Shown here: piece after piece, positions 62,620-64,000 of the stretch
How positions within the stretch are numbered: the stretch's first letter is position 1
How the letters are laid out: every line of letters starts with the position of its first letter
Translations under genes and position numbers: made by a program
The notes under the pieces: model-generated
Database searches by the model: none
What the model saw: only the letters and a program-made list of their open reading frames with translations
What the model was told of the DNA's origin: nothing
Assembly (NCBI GenBank): GCA_963717215.1
Contig: CAVQVS010000008.1
Coordinates: 310,001 to 374,000, forward strand
Direction: 5' to 3'
From: Roseiarcus sp963717215
GTDB taxonomy: Bacteria; Pseudomonadota; Alphaproteobacteria; Rhizobiales; Beijerinckiaceae
DNA length: 64,000 bases

Positions 62620-63621
62620 TTGCGCAAGGTGAAATGGGGGGTGATCGGCGTCGCCAAGATCGCGACGGAAAAGGTCATCCCGGCGATGCAGCGGGGCAAG
62701 GTCTCCGAAATCGCCGCGATCGCCTCGCGCGATTCCAGCAAAGCGCGGACGGCCGCGGAAAAGCTCGGCATTCCGCGCTCGTACGGATCCTACGAGGAGC
62801 TGCTCGCCGACCCCGAGATCGAAGCGATCTACAATCCGCTGCCCAATGAGGGGCATGTTCCCTGGACGCTCAAGGCGCTTGCGGCGGGCAAGCACGTTTT
62901 GTGCGAGAAGCCGATCGCGCTTGATGTCGAAGAAGCGCGGCAGCTTATCGACGCGCGCAACCGCTCGGGCAAACTGGTCGCCGAAGCCTTCATGGTGCGG
63001 TTCCATCCCCAATGGCGCCGCGCGCGCGAGCTTTCGCGGGACGGAACGATCGGGGAAACCCGCGCGATCCAGACCTTCTTCTCCTACCGGCTGCTCGACC
63101 CCGACAACGTGCGCAATCGGCCTCCGGGCGGCGGCGGGCTTTACGACATCGGCTGCTACGCCATCCTCACCGCCCGCACCATTTTCGGCGCCGAGCCGAC
63201 CCGGGTCGTCGCCACGATCGACTGGGACCCGAAGTTCAAGACCGACCGGCTGGCAAGCGCTCTGCTCGAGTTCCCAGGCGGGCGCCAGCTGACCTTCACC
63301 GTCGGCACGCAATTGTCGGCGCACCAGCGGGTGACGATCGTGGGCGACTCCGGGCGGATCGAGGTCATGATCCCCTTCAATGCGCCGATCGACCAGCCGA
63401 CCGAAATCGCCATCGACACCGGCGCCGATCTGATCGGCGGCGGCCGGCGGGTGGAGAAATTCCCCATCTGCGACCAGTACACGCTGCAGGGCGACGCCTT
63501 CTCGACCGCGATTGTGGACGAGGCGAAGCTCGAGTTCCCGATCGAGGACGCGGTCGCCAACATGCGCGTCATCGACGCCCTGTTCCGCTCCGCCAAGAGC
63601 GGGTCCTGGGAGAAGCCGTGA
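62620..63621 (+). CDS. Gfo/Idh/MocA family oxidoreductase
   Basis: A 333-residue NAD(P)-dependent sugar dehydrogenase. The Rossmann start is KWGVIGVAKIATEKVIPAM and the conserved EKP motif is in VLCEKPIALD. The catalytic-type GGGGLYDIGCYAI segment belongs to the C-terminal sheet domain and is typical of xylose/glucose-fructose oxidoreductase-like members. The TTG start at 62620 is chosen because GGGAGGGAAGACA precedes it and the protein then begins right at the first strand; a longer reading overlaps the AKR gene. It ends in a good terminator. Confidence 0.88.
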   Translation: MRKVKWGVIGVAKIATEKVIPAMQRGKVSEIAAIASRDSSKARTAAEKLGIPRSYGSYEELLADPEIEAIYNPLPNEGHVPWTLKALAAGKHVLCEKPIALDVEEARQLIDARNRSGKLVAEAFMVRFHPQWRRARELSRDGTIGETRAIQTFFSYRLLDPDNVRNRPPGGGGLYDIGCYAILTARTIFGAEPTRVVATIDWDPKFKTDRLASALLEFPGGRQLTFTVGTQLSAHQRVTIVGDSGRIEVMIPFNAPIDQPTEIAIDTGADLIGGGRRVEKFPICDQYTLQGDAFSTAIVDEAKLEFPIEDAVANMRVIDALFRSAKSGSWEKP

Positions 63622-63633
63622 GGGCGCGTAGCG

Positions 63634-63653
63634 GCGCCGGATCCGGCGCTTTT
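63634..63653 (+). terminator. Intrinsic terminator after the Gfo/Idh/MocA gene
   Basis: GCGCCG-GATC-CGGCGC followed by TTTT: a 6-bp GC stem, 4-nt loop and a short U tract, 12 nt after the stop codon. It closes the plus-strand run; the LLM oxidoreductase gene converges from the other side. Confidence 0.7.
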
Positions 63654-63735
63654 CGCCCCGGCATAAACCGCCCGTGGCCCCTTGAGGGAAAGCGGGCGGG
63701 TCTAAGAGCCAATTCAGCTGAATTTCCCCGCTACT

Positions 63736-64000
63736 CTAACTCTGAATTTTCCGCTTTCCGAGTTCAGCCCGCACCCTCGGCGCGACCACCGTGCCCAGAA
63801 GCTCGATCGAGCGCAGGATGGCGTCTTGCGGCTGGGCGCCGACCGACATCTGCATGAGGGTGCGATCGTGGCGAAAGGCCTCGTGCTGAGCGAGGATTTT
63901 CGCGATCGCCTCGTCCGGCGTGCCGACCATCAAGTGCCCGCGTTGGCCCCGGCCCTGATCGAACTGCGCTCGCGACAAGGGCGGCCAGCCGCGCTCGCGG
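63736..64000 (-). CDS. LLM class flavin-dependent oxidoreductase, C-terminal part (cut by window edge)
   Basis: The last ~87 codons of a luciferase-like monooxygenase-fold protein. The segment MVGTPDEAIAKILAQHEAFRHDRTLMQMSVGAQPQDAILRSIELLGTVVAPRVRAEL is the typical end of bacterial LLM flavoproteins: a conserved G[ST]P.. for cofactor contact, then a query helix and the terminal 'iellgt.v.P.vr'. The frame is open through 64000, so an upstream start lies outside the window. The F420- or FMN-dependent nature and the substrate cannot be told. Confidence 0.82.
   Translation of the reverse strand, partial: RERGWPPLSRAQFDQGRGQRGHLMVGTPDEAIAKILAQHEAFRHDRTLMQMSVGAQPQDAILRSIELLGTVVAPRVRAELGKRKIQS

Overview
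The window is a high-GC chromosomal segment from an alphaproteobacterium, most likely of the order Hyphomicrobiales. The evidence is the hopanoid operon hpnA-B-C-D-E, an frcR-frcBCA-type fructose importer of the rhizobial kind, a PutA without the DNA-binding domain, and zwf-pgl. It reads as a chromosome with accessory metabolic islands; I see no phage, plasmid, transposase or CRISPR genes. The genus cannot be set from the sequence alone.

Layout. 1-4183: hopanoid genes on the minus strand, each overlapping the next by 4 nt. 4721-14800: a carbohydrate island with a GH3 beta-glucosidase, an SbmA/BacA/YddA-type ABC protein with a degenerate ATPase domain, a glycoamylase-family (GH144-like) enzyme, a fungal-type GH15 glucoamylase and a large GH94-type phosphorylase; together they suggest intracellular turnover of beta-1,2-glucan and alpha-glucan. 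15061-17887: a coupled Hsp20-Lon pair. 18016-20036: an exported flavin amine oxidase with a c-type cytochrome. 20114-34491: mobB, an acyltransferase, putA, assorted oxidoreductases, an MBL hydrolase, a decayed CoA-transferase, mtnA and a ribokinase. 34542-37174: a broken secreted SRPBCC gene, an aldo/keto reductase and a core methionine synthase. 37566-42376: a quinate/shikimate island (3-dehydroshikimate dehydratase, a shikimate/quinate dehydrogenase, an MHS transporter) preceded by a candidate regulated promoter and the remnant of a tannase/feruloyl esterase gene. 42525-50354: an MFS protein, tRNA-Thr, an SDR, DNA repair genes, dapF and others. 50461-54464: a HAD nucleotidase and polysaccharide genes. 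54543-61406: pgl-zwf, the ROK regulator frcR and divergent frcBCA, feeding sugar into the Entner-Doudoroff/pentose phosphate routes. 61533-64000: an aldo/keto reductase, a Gfo/Idh/MocA oxidoreductase and the end of an LLM flavin oxidoreductase.

The most unexpected property is the number of broken reading frames. Frameshifts can be read in a CaiB/BaiF CoA-transferase, an SRPBCC protein, the tannase remnant, a DUF1624 acetyltransferase, mutY, a family 2 glycosyltransferase, the start of an O-antigen ligase and the frcA ATPase, and there is a PAS-domain fragment. Some lesions are one-base changes in short homopolymers, as sequencing error would give. Others, such as a 7-nt duplication, multiple lesions and truncation, look like real decay. 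Read-level checking would separate the two.
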